A stretch of 64,000 nucleotides of DNA from Melieria omissa. Lineage: Eukaryota > Arthropoda > Insecta > Diptera > Ulidiidae. Location: assembly GCA_963971225.1 (NCBI GenBank), contig OZ020269.1, forward strand, positions 44,413,264 through 44,477,263. The letters run 5' to 3'. The notes under the pieces are model-generated. The model was not told where the DNA came from. It saw nothing but the letters and a program-made list of their open reading frames with translations, and did no database searches. Below are positions 41,481 through 52,093 of this stretch, in pieces; the first letter of the stretch is position 1; every line of letters begins with the position of its first letter. A program made the position numbers and the translations under genes.

Positions 41481-41774
41481 TGTAGGGAATCAACTTTTTG
41501 TATATTACAATGTTTCTGTAAAAATTTTATTTGTTTTTAATAAAAAGGTCCATTTGTTTAGTTTTACCATAGACATAATAAATAGAAGTTTATACTACGT
41601 TTACATTGAACCCAAATGCGTAGTTTCAAATGAAGCATTTCAAAGGGTTTAAATTGCATTTGCATTTTGTTTGGCAACTAATGTCAAATGCTCAATGCTC
41701 ATGTCCTCTTGCCGCAGCTCTTTTCCAGCTTCTGACCAAATTATTTGTTTCTTTTATGATGTCTCTGTGTTCTT

Positions 41775-41919
41775 CCAAAAAGTATAGAACATAAAGAGTG
41801 TGCATCACGTACAAGCAACAAATTTTAATGCGGGTAATGATATCGCAACCCGACTTCACTATGCGGGGGGTAGGCAACAAGATGGAATACTTGCACAATG
41901 CTCTGAGCGCAAATCATAG
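41775..41919 (-). repeat. LTR-like fragment, partner of 54001-54201
   Basis: The minus strand shares CTATGATTTGCGCTCAGAGC, TTGTYGYCTACCCCCCGCAT, ACCCGCATT and GATGCACACTCTTTAT with 54001-54201. It is the outermost layer inserted in the MITE. No open frame. Confidence 0.6.
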
Positions 41920-42020
41920 CAACACCAATGTTCACTGTGTTGATTTTTTTGGTAATCGATTGTTTCAATCAGTAGTGCACACGGGGTGGGAACATTTGGG
42001 GATTCGAACCCCCTCAAATA

Positions 42021-42986
42021 AGACATGGTACATTAAAAATTGCAAAAGTTTGCCACGTCACTGGGCGAGCGACATAATTTGAAAAGTTACCGTTGTAACG
42101 GGATCCACTTCACTGTTTCATCAATTTTGTGTTTTGAAAACATTTCTTTTCTAGCTTAATTAGTTTTCAGTATTCCGTCGAAACAAGAACAAGGGCAGAA
42201 ACGAATTTTGCACGTTTACTTAAATAATAGAAACATGACATACAAAAAGATTGCAAAAAAATGCGAATGCAAGCTACGGTCGCGTGTACGAAGAGCAATC
42301 CTCCGATTTATTGAAAACGTGGATGTGTCTAGAAAACCAAGAACTGCCAAAAATAGTTCGAAAATAAATAAAACATTGGGAAAGAAGGTGGTAGATGCGC
42401 TTAAACGCAAGCCAGAGTTGTCGCTCTGAGATTTAGCGAAAAAATGCAATACCAACCACGTAAACATTTTAAGAATAAAAGAAAGATACGGTGTGAAGTC
42501 GTATGCAAAATATTCGGCGCCAAGGAGAGAATACAAACAGCAAAAAATTGCCATTAAGCGACTTAGCAACGTGCCACTACTTCACTGCTGCCACTGAGTG
42601 GTATCAAAGAAAAAAAATCAATTTCGTTGCAAAGGATATCAACCCGCCGAATTGTCGAGAGCACCGGCCGATTGAGCGCTATTGGGCAATTTTGAAGACA
42701 AAATTGCGAAAATATTGTAAATCACCTTCAACAATCAATGATTTTAAAAATATTTACCTTCAGGCCACCAAAATGGTACCTAGCAAAATTGTGCAAAAAC
42801 TAATGGGGGTCATTAAATGCAAAGTTCGATTATTCCAACGTCAAAATCTTAAAAAATTGAAATTGTGATTTTTTTAATTTTTTCATATTATAAGCTCAAA
42901 TAAAATAATTAGTGAACAGATTATTTTTTAATTTTTCATTAAAAAAATTTCAGTTTACTTTTTGCAATTTTTAATGTACCATGTCT
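42021..42986 (+). mobile_element. Tc1/mariner-superfamily element with a deleted transposase
   Basis: Inverted ends AGACATGGTACATTAAAAAT and ATTTTTAATGTACCATGTCT, with TA at 42019-42020 and 42987-42988. It encodes broken pieces of a transposase. The N-terminal helix-turn-helix part is around 42208-42580 and the C-terminal DDE part around 42598-42868. The central catalytic region is missing. Confidence 0.85.
42208..42868 (+). pseudogene. Tc1/mariner-type transposase relic
   Basis: The N-terminal fragment reads MTYKKIAKKCECKLRSRVRR, then a TGA after KPELSL, then LAKKCNTNHVNILRIKERYG, consistent with paired helix-turn-helix DNA binding. The C-terminal fragment reads INPPNCREHRPIERYWAILK, the typical PPxxPxxRPIExxW segment around the third catalytic residue. 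The first two catalytic Asp residues are deleted. A frame change separates the parts. Confidence 0.78.
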
Positions 42987-43207
42987 TACAAGAATTAGTA
43001 GTGAAGCCTCTCTCCAAAATGAAGTCCTGAGTGTGCCACTGATTTCAACATGTGTCGAGTAAGCGCACACAATTTTGCTTGGTAGCGATCGTGTAAGCAA
43101 AACAGACAACGTTAATATTATTACGCTCTCACTGAACCGACGCTTGCTTGCTCTCGATAATGAAAATATTGCGAATTCGAGCTCGCCCTATGCCATTCGG
43201 TATGAAC

Positions 43208-44916
43208 TAGGGATCGCAATTTTTGGCCATTTTGCGATCCCGGGATTTTCGGGATTGAAAAGTCAAATCCCGGGATCCCGGGATTTAATCCCGGGATTCA
43301 TATAACAAATTTTTTAATAAAACAATTTTCCCGAATTGCATAAATACTTGTTTATAATATATTTATCATAAAAATGGACACATTTTAATCACATTTGGGT
43401 AGTTTCAAGATTTTTTATCTTGAATTTAATCACATTTTGTTTAACCCTTCAATTCCCATGTCCAAAATAGTGAAAAAGAAAATTTTCTTTTTAAATAAAA
43501 GAGCTTAGATACGTTTGGATAAGACAAAAAAATACATAAAAAATGTTTAAACTACCCTAATTTTTATATTGAAAGAAACCACACAAACTCGCACTGCTTT
43601 AATTACGCGTGAAACAACTGAATAAATTTTACAAATGACGTATCGCTAGTGTTGGTAGGAAAATTAAATAAACAAGTACTACTAATTGACTTTGCTATAC
43701 AAGTGTTAGAATTTTAAAATAAAAACCTATGTGGTAGGAAAACAAATATTAAGCATCTGTCACCTACAGGTGACACTGGGAATTGAAGAGTTAAATTAAA
43801 AGTTTTTCATTTGACATTTAACTTCAGTTTCATAGCATTTTGTTTTATCCAAAAATGACACTTAAACATAACTTATTACTTTGCAACCGATGTATCATAA
43901 AGTGCATATACACCTAAGTCTGTTTTTACACGGTAGATTGGTTCCAGAAGAAGCCGTGTAAAAAAAAACCGTGTAAAAAAAGACATTGATCGTATACAAA
44001 AATGGGTGATTTGTTCCTAATCTCTAAAACCTATTAAAATTTCTTTACCAAACACGTCTTATTGCATTGACAGTTCACAAAATATTAACACGTTTCAATT
44101 GCTCTGACCAGTAAATTTTATTGTATGCACATAAAGGGAATTCCCCTAAATTAGTGCTATTCACATTTGCTTTGACCAGTAAAAATTGCTTGTACGCGCT
44201 AAAAGGGAATTCACTTAAATCTTTAAGCTAGTGTTCGCAAACTATCGATAGCACTATCGATACTATCGATGGTTTCAGACTTTTTTCTTTCATAAATACT
44301 TTTTTGTGATATGAACATACTTCGCAAAAATTAAATTTGACAAAAAAAATTTAAGTACATAAAATTTCAAATCGTGCTAAATGGAATAAAATCGTGTAAA
44401 AAAATTAAAAATATTCAATTTTCAAACCGTGTTATATCAAAACCGTGTAAAAAAAGACCGTGTAAAAACAGACTTAGGTGTATATGCATATTTGATAAAA
44501 AAAATAAAATAGTTAATTTGTTTGTGCTTTTAGTTTTACTTCGATTATTTCGATAAAAAGTTAAGCGTTTTGATTAACTAAAAACTGAGATCTTAAAAAT
44601 ACAAAGGCATTAAGTGTTTTTTTCTCTTATCTAGAGCGAAATTTATTTCAAATGAACCCTGCTGAAGAGAAACATCCTTCAGATTCAACACTTGTTGGTT
44701 GAATGCTTAGTAAATAATCATAAGCCTTTTGCAAAAGACGCACTCTATCCCCTCCCTTCTCCCTCAAATAAGGAATTGGGTTTTTGTGCCTTAAAATTTA
44801 TTTCATTTGAACTTTGAAGCATCTTTTGCAATCCCGAAAATCCCGGGATAAAAGAATTTGAATCCCGGGATTTTCGGGACTGGAAAAAGTCCGGGATCCC
44901 GGGATTGCGATGCCTA
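43208..44916. mobile_element. hAT-like MITE with GATCCCGGGAT repeats
   Basis: Ends TAGGGATCGCAA and TTGCGATGCCTA, with an 8-bp duplication GTATGAAC (43200-43207 and 44917-44924). The 8-bp duplication and TAGGG start are hAT traits. The palindrome GATCCCGGGAT and the block CGGGATTTTCGGGA recur just inside each end. Without the nested element it is about 1.14 kb. No transposase. Confidence 0.83.
43911..44480. mobile_element. TA-flanked MITE (CACCTAAGTCTG family), copy 2
   Basis: Same ends as 37459-38013, with TA at 43909-43910 and 44481-44482, inserted inside the hAT-like MITE in the opposite orientation to copy 1. It contains TATCGATA at 44243-44250 and 44255-44262. By eye only a handful of substitutions and a few extra ACACGG-type units separate the two copies. 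Confidence 0.86.
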
Positions 44917-45391
44917 GTATGAACGTAAGACATCTTATTGTTATTTGTCTTTGCCGCAACCTATGCCTCCGCTCATCTTCTTTCCCCCCACGTCAACAAA
45001 CACGCTAGCAATACATGTATATTTCATACCTTAGATGATAAGAATATTCTACATATTTCAAGCAGACAAATTTTCCAATTTGATAATTTTCGTTTGTTTT
45101 GATTTTGAACTGTCAAAAAGAAGCAAAAACTTTTGAAGCTTTTGAAAGCTTCAAAAGCTTTCATTTCGTGATGCGTTCGATAAAATTGGTCATGTTTTAT
45201 CGCATTTGCTTCGTCGTTTTGTTGAAATGAGTCATTTCGTACATTTGAATTTGTATGGAAAAGTTTTTTGCCCAAATCACGCATTTGGGCTCAATGTAAA
45301 CGTAGTATTAGCATAGTGCATCGTTTTCGGCAGAAATGTATTCAACATATCTTAAAGGTTGGGGATTTGATTTGATTTCGATGACATCTTA

Positions 45392-45408
45392 GGGGGGGGG
45401 GGGGGGGG
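45392..45408. repeat. G17 homopolymer
   Basis: Seventeen consecutive G next to a short fragment similar to the LOA-like LINE. Length may be unreliable in an assembly. Confidence 0.8.
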
Positions 45409-45434
45409 TGAGTACCTACTTGATTATATATTAG
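45409..45434 (+). repeat. LOA-like LINE fragment, left piece
   Basis: GTGAGTACCTACTTGATTAT and TATTAG match the endonuclease region of the LOA-like LINE at about 60208-60236. The right piece is at 52276-52335. Removing the retrotransposon between them rejoins the two pieces. Confidence 0.65.
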
Positions 45435-45570
45435 TGAAAACATGTATTATTAAAAAAAAAAAACACTTTATTGCAAAATAATGAAAATTTAAATTGTATG
45501 AAATTGAATTTTATTGTAGCTCAGCCGTTCCTGACATAGCGTTGCGACCTCGCTCCGGCTCTGAGGGATT
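45435..45570 (-). repeat. 3' LTR (diverged) of the 45435-52275 element
   Basis: Starts TGAAAACATGTATTATT on the plus strand and aligns with 52094-52230 through the AAATTGTATGAAATTG and TCGTTGCG-like blocks, then loses similarity. The two LTRs differ clearly, which indicates age or later rearrangement. Confidence 0.6.
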
Positions 45571-46006
45571 CCGCTCGACCTCGCCGGCTCATTTTCGACC
45601 AACACCAACTCCTCCACCTCGTACAACTTCGGTTTTGCATGGTTGTCGTTGTACCGACGCACAGTGGCTGATTCTGCCGACGTAGGTAGGACGTAGTATT
45701 TTTAGAGTGTAAAATAATATCAGCCATTTGCACTTTTTCGGCAAAGCTGAAGTTTTAAAATACGGAAAGGAGCAAATTAATTGAAACTGTTTGCACCAGC
45801 ATCGTAAAAGAAGGCATTTGTAGTAAATAAGTATATATAGAAAAAAAAAAAAAAGTTGGTTGTTGTTGTTGTTGTCTTTTCGTAGGCACTCACTTGAAGC
45901 ACTGTTTTTATCGCACTTTTTGAACTTTCGATAGACTTTCAAAAAAAAGGCCATACTTGCCACGGTTCCGTCTTTGGGAAAATTGTTCACTAGTCTTCTG
46001 TGAGTA

Positions 46007-46142
46007 GGGTCAGATGGGGTAAATGTAAACAAGGGGTAAATGTAAACAGGGGTTATTTTATGCTTTTAAAATTAACTACAACAGACCATGACATTTACAT
46101 GGTTTACATTTACCACTTGTTTACATTTACCCCATCTGACCC
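46007..46142. mobile_element. 136-bp foldback MITE
   Basis: Inverted ends GGGTCAGATGGGGTAAATGT and ACATTTACCCCATCTGACCC, flanked by TA (46005-46006 and 46143-46144). An internal second copy of GGGGTAAATGTAAAC is present in each arm. The ends resemble the MITE at 34348-35314. Confidence 0.75.
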
Positions 46143-46149
46143 TACTGCC

Positions 46150-46880
46150 CTGAAGAGATCGGGTGCCCGATTTTGCCCGACTGAATTTTACAGCGATTTT
46201 TCTGTGGCCACCTCGCGCAATTTTGTGCTTTCGGGTGCGTGCGTTCGAACAAGTTCGTCAAGATTTTGATAGTGAATCAATTACACGCGATTATAATCGT
46301 TGCCAGGGCATGCAAATTTGGATTTTGGCTTCATTTAATAAGTGATACAAGCTTGCAACTCCATAGTAAGTCGACTTTTTTTTGGCGTATATTGCTGTAA
46401 GCTCGAAGTAAAGAGTACTTTTGCTGGATGCGCAGTTCGTTCGCACGTACGAAAAACAAGTTGGCTTTCATTTCCGGCAATCAGCTATCATGTATCCTTT
46501 GATGTAATGCTTTTGTTTTTAACAAAATACTAACACTGTGTCCGACACAACATTTTTTTTTTTAATTTGAGCAAAACTCAGTCAGTCGCCATTAGTCTTT
46601 GAGTTGAACCGCGCCAATGAAACAATTAGTTATTGAAAACAAAAAGCAGACTTATATCTATGTGCACTGTCTGTGTCTGTGTAAAGCTCACCCCCAAAAA
46701 TCCCACAACGCGGGAAAGCCTAACAACTGTTTAGGTACCTGCTAGTACTAGAAGCTTAGTACCTGATATTTGAATGCATATGCAAATCCTACTTAAAGGA
46801 TAAATAAAGGAGTGTGGAGTAAGTGAAGTTAATTTCGAATTTACTTTGAACTAAACATCACTTCAACTCCGCCACTGCAA
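46150..46880. other. No gene seen
   Basis: Mixed-composition sequence inside the old retrotransposon; no recognisable domain or repeat boundary. Confidence 0.35.
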
Positions 46881-46939
46881 CTAAACCGAAGAAGAAGCAA
46901 AATGATGTTTTTGAAAAATTCGAAGCTGTTTAAAATATT

Positions 46940-47329
46940 TACTATTTCGAAGACAAAGGAGAAGTTCGTTCTTTTGTTACTAAAGAAATTGGTTACGTCG
47001 AAGGAAGTTTGCCTGCAGCCAACATATCTATGACTAAAGAGAAGATATCCAGGACTTATCGTACTATAAAGTGGAAATGGATTGCGGCAAACCGTACCCA
47101 ATTCAACTTTGTCCAGAATAATGAGGAGTGGTTGGAAAAAACAACTTGCTTCGATGCAGGAGATGAATGTAGCATAAGCGATGACCAACCATCGACATCA
47201 AAGGCGGCAATAGGAAGGTCGAAAAAATCAACTCAGGACGGTGCGTCATTCACTAAAACAAGGAAGCTTATGGAGGCAACAGGAAAAATAACTACCATCC
47301 ACTTTTCAGAAGCTTTGACCATAAAATAA
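46940..47329 (+). pseudogene. Unidentified open frame, probably transposon-derived N-terminus
   Basis: In frame from about 46940 it reads FEDKGEVRSFVTKEIGYVEG, then, from a Met at 47009, MTKEKISRTYRTIKWKWIA, NNEEWLEKTT and PSTSKAAIGRSKKSTQDGAS. I recognise no named domain. A basic N-terminus followed by a PSTS...GR(S/P)KK-type linker resembles N-termini of hypothetical proteins in insect transposon-rich loci. That resemblance is an impression, not an identification. It stops at 47329 and no continuation is visible. Confidence 0.3.
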
Positions 47330-47578
47330 AATAAGGATCAGGAGAAAATTAAAGGCATTATAGTGAAAGCAGTTTTACCAGCAAACTCGGATCGTGTTAA
47401 AAGCATTAAAAACAGTATTCCCACCCCCCGCAATGTGCTACCTCTCAAATATAGTCCTAATGAAGCTTTAGCGTTGTTTTTGAACTTAGGATTGTCCAAC
47501 AAAAATTTAGTTTTTACGTAAATTTTTCGAATTCTGGTTCTCATTTTGAAAGTAAAATTTATGAATTTGTATCTTTAA

Positions 47579-48343
47579 CCCTCAATCGCCCACCCTGAGT
47601 CCAGGGGACTCACTACGAACTTTAATAAGTTGGTACACGTTGTGTTTTTATGTTTCGGCGCCCAGCTTTCGTATACCTTCCTAAAGGGTCGCTCTGAACG
47701 CGAAGACGATCGGAAGTTAGCGCACTACAATTACAAGGCTGAGTTTTGGCACAGAGTGAGTCCCAGGGACTCAGGGTGGTGTTTTGTGTTACAAAAATTG
47801 TACTTGTAATTTTTTTAAAATCGTGTTAATTTAAATTTAGGATGCCAAAAATGGCCGCGAAAAGTTTAATAATTGAGAGTGTTAACCCTTTGAGAAGTTT
47901 TGCTACTAACAATTTGCCTTAGTTGTGCTGGAAAAGTATGTGAGGTATGTGCACAACATATGAAATTCAACCTGATGCACGTTTTCTTATTTTATATAAT
48001 GAAGTATTAGTTTAAGTTTTTTTCTGAACAGTTATTTAATTTTTAGGTTATTTATGTAAAAAGAATTGTTTTTGTTAATTTATTTATATCTTTTATTTTT
48101 ATAAAATGCTTAGTGTATGTTTTTTAGAGTATGTTTTTTTCTGTCAATTAAAAGGTGAATTTTTATTTGAGTTATGCAAAAATGGAATGATATCTGTAAC
48201 AAGACATCTTAACGTATCCTACAAAAATATAAAAAACCATAAAAATTTAATAGATGTTGCGTTATTTCGTAAACAAAAATTTTGAGTCCCGGGGACTCAG
48301 GGTGGGTAGATACGTGATTTTAATAGGGGTGGGTGATTGAGGG
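47579..48343. mobile_element. piggyBac-like MITE
   Basis: Inverted ends CCCTCAATCGCCCACCC and GGGTGGGTGATTGAGGG, flanked by TTAA (47575-47578 and 48344-47), the piggyBac target. Near each end is a GAGTCC...GGGACTC palindrome followed by CAGGGTGG or its inverse, and a further copy lies at about 47759-47778. 765 bp, no transposase. Confidence 0.87.
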
Positions 48344-48394
48344 TTAAAATTGACTCTTTCAGCTTACTTCTTAAATTTCTTATTACTTTTCATA

Positions 48395-48640
48395 TTTTTT
48401 AATGCATTTCATTAATTTTGCAACTAAAACTTATCATTGTTGCTCGCATTATTCTTATTTACAGTAAGCCGACAAAGTATTACGTAGCACCCTGTACTTC
48501 GATTGAATTTATTTTTGAGAAATCAATAGCCTGGCGAATTTCTAATCAACAGCAAAAAAATTTTCCAATTATCTCTATTCGTTCAGGAGTTATTAATTTT
48601 GCAACCTGAAATGACAAATTGAGCCACTGTGCGACGTTTC
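48395..48640 (+). repeat. Dispersed repeat, copy 2
   Basis: Partner of 38930-39175 (shared ATTACGTAGCACCCTGTA and GAGCCACTGTGC). It abuts the integrase relic of the old retrotransposon. Confidence 0.55.
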
Positions 48641-49283
48641 GCTCGTTCTTTGCTGATTTCGACCGCTGCACTGAATTTCTTGTAGTTGCTCGTCGTTGGG
48701 ACTTGTGCCGTCATTGTACTGCAACGTGAGCAGCATTTTGTTCTGCAGGATATCGCGAAGGGTAAACCCGAGTAACAGCTCTTGTGGTGTTCGTTTCGTT
48801 GTACCGTTCTGCATTGAATTGAGGCTCCACTGGATTTCCAGCAGTCTCTCGTCCCATAGCCTGTCGGTGGCTGTCATTGGCAACAGCATCGACAAGATCG
48901 TCCGGTTGGCGCGTTCTGCATCTCCATTCGCTCTGCATTTTTGATGTGCTTTATGCCGTTGTCGTTACAGTATTTCATGAAGTCCTTAGACGTGAATGCT
49001 GTTCCACGATCTGTGATGGGCATTCCTACGTACCCGCTGACCTCGTCCAGCACCTTGAGCACGAACATAGTTTTGGCGCTTGGGACAGCTCGGAGAACGG
49101 TGATTTTTGAAAAAACGTCGACCAGCACGAACAAGTATTCGTTTCGTTAGCTGCTTCTTGGAAACGGCCCCAAATGGTCCATATGGATTGTTCGGAATGG
49201 TATTGGTACGGGTTCGTCATAATGGTACTCACCCTCTTTGCGCCCACCACAGTTTTTGTTGTACGCGCACTCTACGCCACACT
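48640..49283 (-). pseudogene. Integrase relic of the 45435-52275 element
   Basis: Minus strand: zinc module end (CAYNKNCGG), then TIHMDHLGPF-like sequence, FVLVDVFSKITVLRAVPSAK, GMPITDRGTAFTSKDFMKYC (second catalytic Asp), and after a frame change NRTILSMLLPMTATDRLWDE and LNSMQNGTTKRTPQELLLGF. The catalytic Glu lies at a frameshift. It ends near NEQLQEIQ. Ty3/gypsy type. Confidence 0.8.
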
Positions 49284-49290
49284 TGATATA

Positions 49291-49945
49291 CCTTGTGACC
49301 GAAAAGTTTCCGGAAATTTTAAATAAAACGCAAAATTCTTAATCTTCATCAATATTTATTTTATCTCCTTCAAAATATGCTCCATTAGAAGCGATACACA
49401 TATGCCAACGTTTCTTCCAATCATCAAAACATTTTTTATAGGCGCTTTCCGGTATGGCTTTGAGTTCCCTCTGCGAATTCTGTTTTACGTCTTCTATGGA
49501 TTCAAAACGCGTTCCTCTGAGTGGTAATTTGAGTTTGGGAAACAGGAAAAAGTCACACGGTGCAAGATCAGGTGAATACGGTGGCTGTTCGATGGTATTT
49601 ATTGAATGTTTGGCCTTAAAATAGTTGATAATGTTGGCTCGGTGCGAGGGAGCATTATCGTCATGAAAACTCCATGACTTATCCTTCCACAATTGAGGCC
49701 GTTTACGGCGGATATTTTCACGCAAACGCCTTAAAACAGTCAAATAATAGTCTTTACCGACTGTTTGTCCTTCAGGGACGAATTCATGATGCACCACACC
49801 ACGAATATCGAAGAAAACAATCCGCATTACCTTGATTTTCGAGCGACTTTGGCGTGGTTTTTTCGGTTTCGGCTCGTCTTTTCCTCTCCATTCCAATCGT
49901 GTAGTTTTTTTGGTATTAGGGCTTTTGGAACGACCCACAACCGCG
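49291..49945 (-). mobile_element. Mariner element, 5'-truncated
   Basis: The 3' end CCTTGTGACCGAAAAGTTTC sits next to TA (49289-49290). The other end is missing; mariner homology runs to about 49945 and then retrotransposon RNase H sequence begins. It carries the C-terminal half of a transposase. Confidence 0.78.
49339..49938 (-). pseudogene. Mariner transposase, C-terminal part
   Basis: Minus strand: VFFDIRGVVHHEFVPEGQTV, then WSFHDDNAPSHRA with the second catalytic Asp, then YSPDLAPCDFFLFPKLKLPL with the third Asp (DD34D type). The N-terminal DNA-binding part and the first catalytic Asp are absent. The frame is open to its end at ACCED-like NIDED. Upstream codons of the same open frame come from the junction. 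Confidence 0.88.
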
Positions 49946-50986
49946 CCGCCTTATCGTTCCGGAACAATTCGCCCGTTGTTCTTACCCGCCGACAAGACAT
50001 CGATGATCGCTTTGATACCTTCATCCTGCAGCTGCATACTAAAAAGCCAGTCCAACGCATCTATTCCGGTTTTGTATACTCGTAATGATGCTTCTTCAAC
50101 GTCTCTCGGATTCTCCACTGGTGCTCGACTTAACGCGTCAATGTGTTCTATTCGCTTGCCGGATCGATGCTCAATCGTAACGCCATATTCCCGTCAGCAC
50201 GACGGGACTGGCATATTCTGATTCCGATCTTTCAATAATGTCGTTCCGCAACAGTTCATTTAAAAGTTCTTGCACTATGATATTTTTCGGCTCGGGTATT
50301 CGATACAGATTTTGAGCAACCGGCTCTTTGGCGATTACTTCGATTTTCATCTCGATAACATTTGTTTTACCGATTTCTCGCATATCATTTGCAAAAATGT
50401 CACTGTACTCATTGAGCATTTTCACCAACTGTACTTGTTGGGCCTCGTCGACGACCCAACTCTTAATGTCCGTTACGTTTATTTCACTCGCGACAGGTGT
50501 GTTCAGTTTCTTTTTGGCTGAATAGTTAAAAGACACTCGCCCCTCGTTTACCGTTACGCAAATATTGTCTCGTTCCAGCACGTCACGGCCTAACATTACC
50601 TCTGTATTCAGCAGTCCATTCGCGACAACATAGAACAATATGTCTAACTGCACACCATCGATAGTGATAATCGTTTCGATCATTTCAGTCGCAGCCCCAC
50701 CGCATATGCCTTTTATTTTTAGAAAGCACCGTTCACGTTTATACGGAAACTTTTCGGCAAACGATTTGCCAATCATAGTACACTCGCTACCCGTATCGAT
50801 GAAAGCACTCGCCGCGAACCCACCAATCGTTATGATTTTGTTGGACAAATCGACATCGCACTGTGATTTCCCCACGGTTACACTTTTCTTACCACAATTC
50901 GTTGGCTCACCCTTTGACTGTCTACGCACCGTGGCCTGCGCTGTGGTTTCGGGCATTTGCTCGAAATGTGCCCTTCTTTCGAGCAA
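49946..50986 (-). pseudogene. Protease and joined RT/RNase H remnants of the 45435-52275 element
   Basis: Protease: GGFAASAFIDTGSECTMIGK with DTGSE at about 50795. An RT linker (LVKMLNEYSDIFANDM, NIIVQELLNELLRNDIIERS, SEYASPVVL) follows and breaks off at the first RT block. It is joined after a deletion to the RNase H end (VTIEHRSGKRIEHIDALSRA) near 50170. So the catalytic RT and most of RNase H are missing. Confidence 0.8.
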
Positions 50987-51770
50987 TTAAAACACATAAC
51001 TTTCTTTTTTTGCCGTCGGACTTTTGCGGATCTGCAGTAATTTTTGGGGTTTCGATCGGTTATCGTCACCTTTCACGGAGTGTGGTGTGTACAGGTGGTT
51101 GGTCAAAAAGTCCTCGGTTCCTCGAAATTGTTGCTCGTTTCAAATCGTAGCGGCGCTATTGCCACTTGTAATTCGCGGTGCCGTAGCCCGTCACGCGTAT
51201 ATTTCACTATCGCGACCTCACTGAGATTGTCCCGCTGCCCAATAGCGTTCATCTGAAAACAGTAATCGATAACTTTTTCGTCGTTTCTCCGAACCGCGTT
51301 TGTCATTTTGTAGTGCACGTCCGCCTTATTATAATTGATTCCGAATTCGTCCACTAAACACTTCGCGAACACATTCCAGCGGGACTGGATATGTCGCTCA
51401 TGCGACTATACACCGCTAGCATTAGAAACTTCTCCTCCCACTGATAGGCGTTCCGCACACTTTCAACACACTCGACGAATTGGTCTGCGGACACCGACAA
51501 ATAGTCCCCTGGGTCAAAGACCGGAATAGTTTCAACAATTTCTTTTACTGAGTAGCAGCATTGACTGTTGGGTTTGCTTTGCTCGCGCAACCCGTTTATT
51601 TGTTCTTGCACCGTTTCACTTTCACTCTCACTCGCCAACATCACTTCTTCATCTCCCACCACTTCATACAATCGCTCAATCAGCTCGGCTTTCATGCCTG
51701 CTGTCGGCTGCCCCTTTTCTCGCAGCAACTCTTTGAACTGTTCGAGTCTCAATGAGTTTATTTTCGGCAT
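50878..51770 (-). pseudogene. gag of the 45435-52275 element
   Basis: Starts MPKINSLRLEQFKELLREKG at 51770. Residues 6-40 fit a SAP module with QPTAGMKAELIERLYEVVG. The capsid-like part is split by a frameshift near 51370 (ADQFVECVESVRNAYQWEEK, then LVDEFGINYNKADVHYKMTN). A stop follows near 51103, and the zinc knuckle CFNCSKEGHISSKC lies at about 50963-51004. Confidence 0.82.
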
Positions 51771-52093
51771 GTATTCGTTGCGTTTTCACTAGCGAGAGAA
51801 AATCGTGTTTTTTCCCCTACTCGTGTCCCGCTTTCTTTTCGTTCTTCGTTCCGCTTTCCTTTACTTTAAAGTTCGTTCGCGACTGCGCGTTAGGCGTCGC
51901 TGCCTGCCGCTGACGGCGACGTCGAGCCTGATTTAGACGCCGCGTATGCGTACTGTACGTTCGCGGAAGCTCTACAGTTCTCTTCCGCAGATACCATTAA
52001 AATATGGCGTTGGAAATTGCGTTTGGCTCGCGTTTACACGTTTAGTTTATACACGTCACATTTTCCCCGACACGATCGCTACCCCTTCTGACT

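Larger units (their letters stand above)
41593..45307. mobile_element. PIF/Harbinger-type MITE (TACTACGTTTAC family), copy 2, with nested insertions
   Basis: The ends TACTACGTTTACATTGA and TCAATGTAAACGTAGTA match the MITE at 6605-7114, and both halves align with it (41593-41760 and about 45003-45307). TTA flanks both sides (41590-41592 and 45308-45310). About 3.2 kb of other elements has been inserted in the middle. It lies about 150 bp upstream of the Chip start codon. Confidence 0.85.

Noticed and set aside
41985..42020. GGGTTCGAATCCCC on the minus strand, resembling a tRNA T-arm / Pol III B box
   Set aside because: No matching acceptor, D-arm or A box at the right distance. It may be a SINE or retrotransposon primer relic, but nothing supports a tRNA gene.
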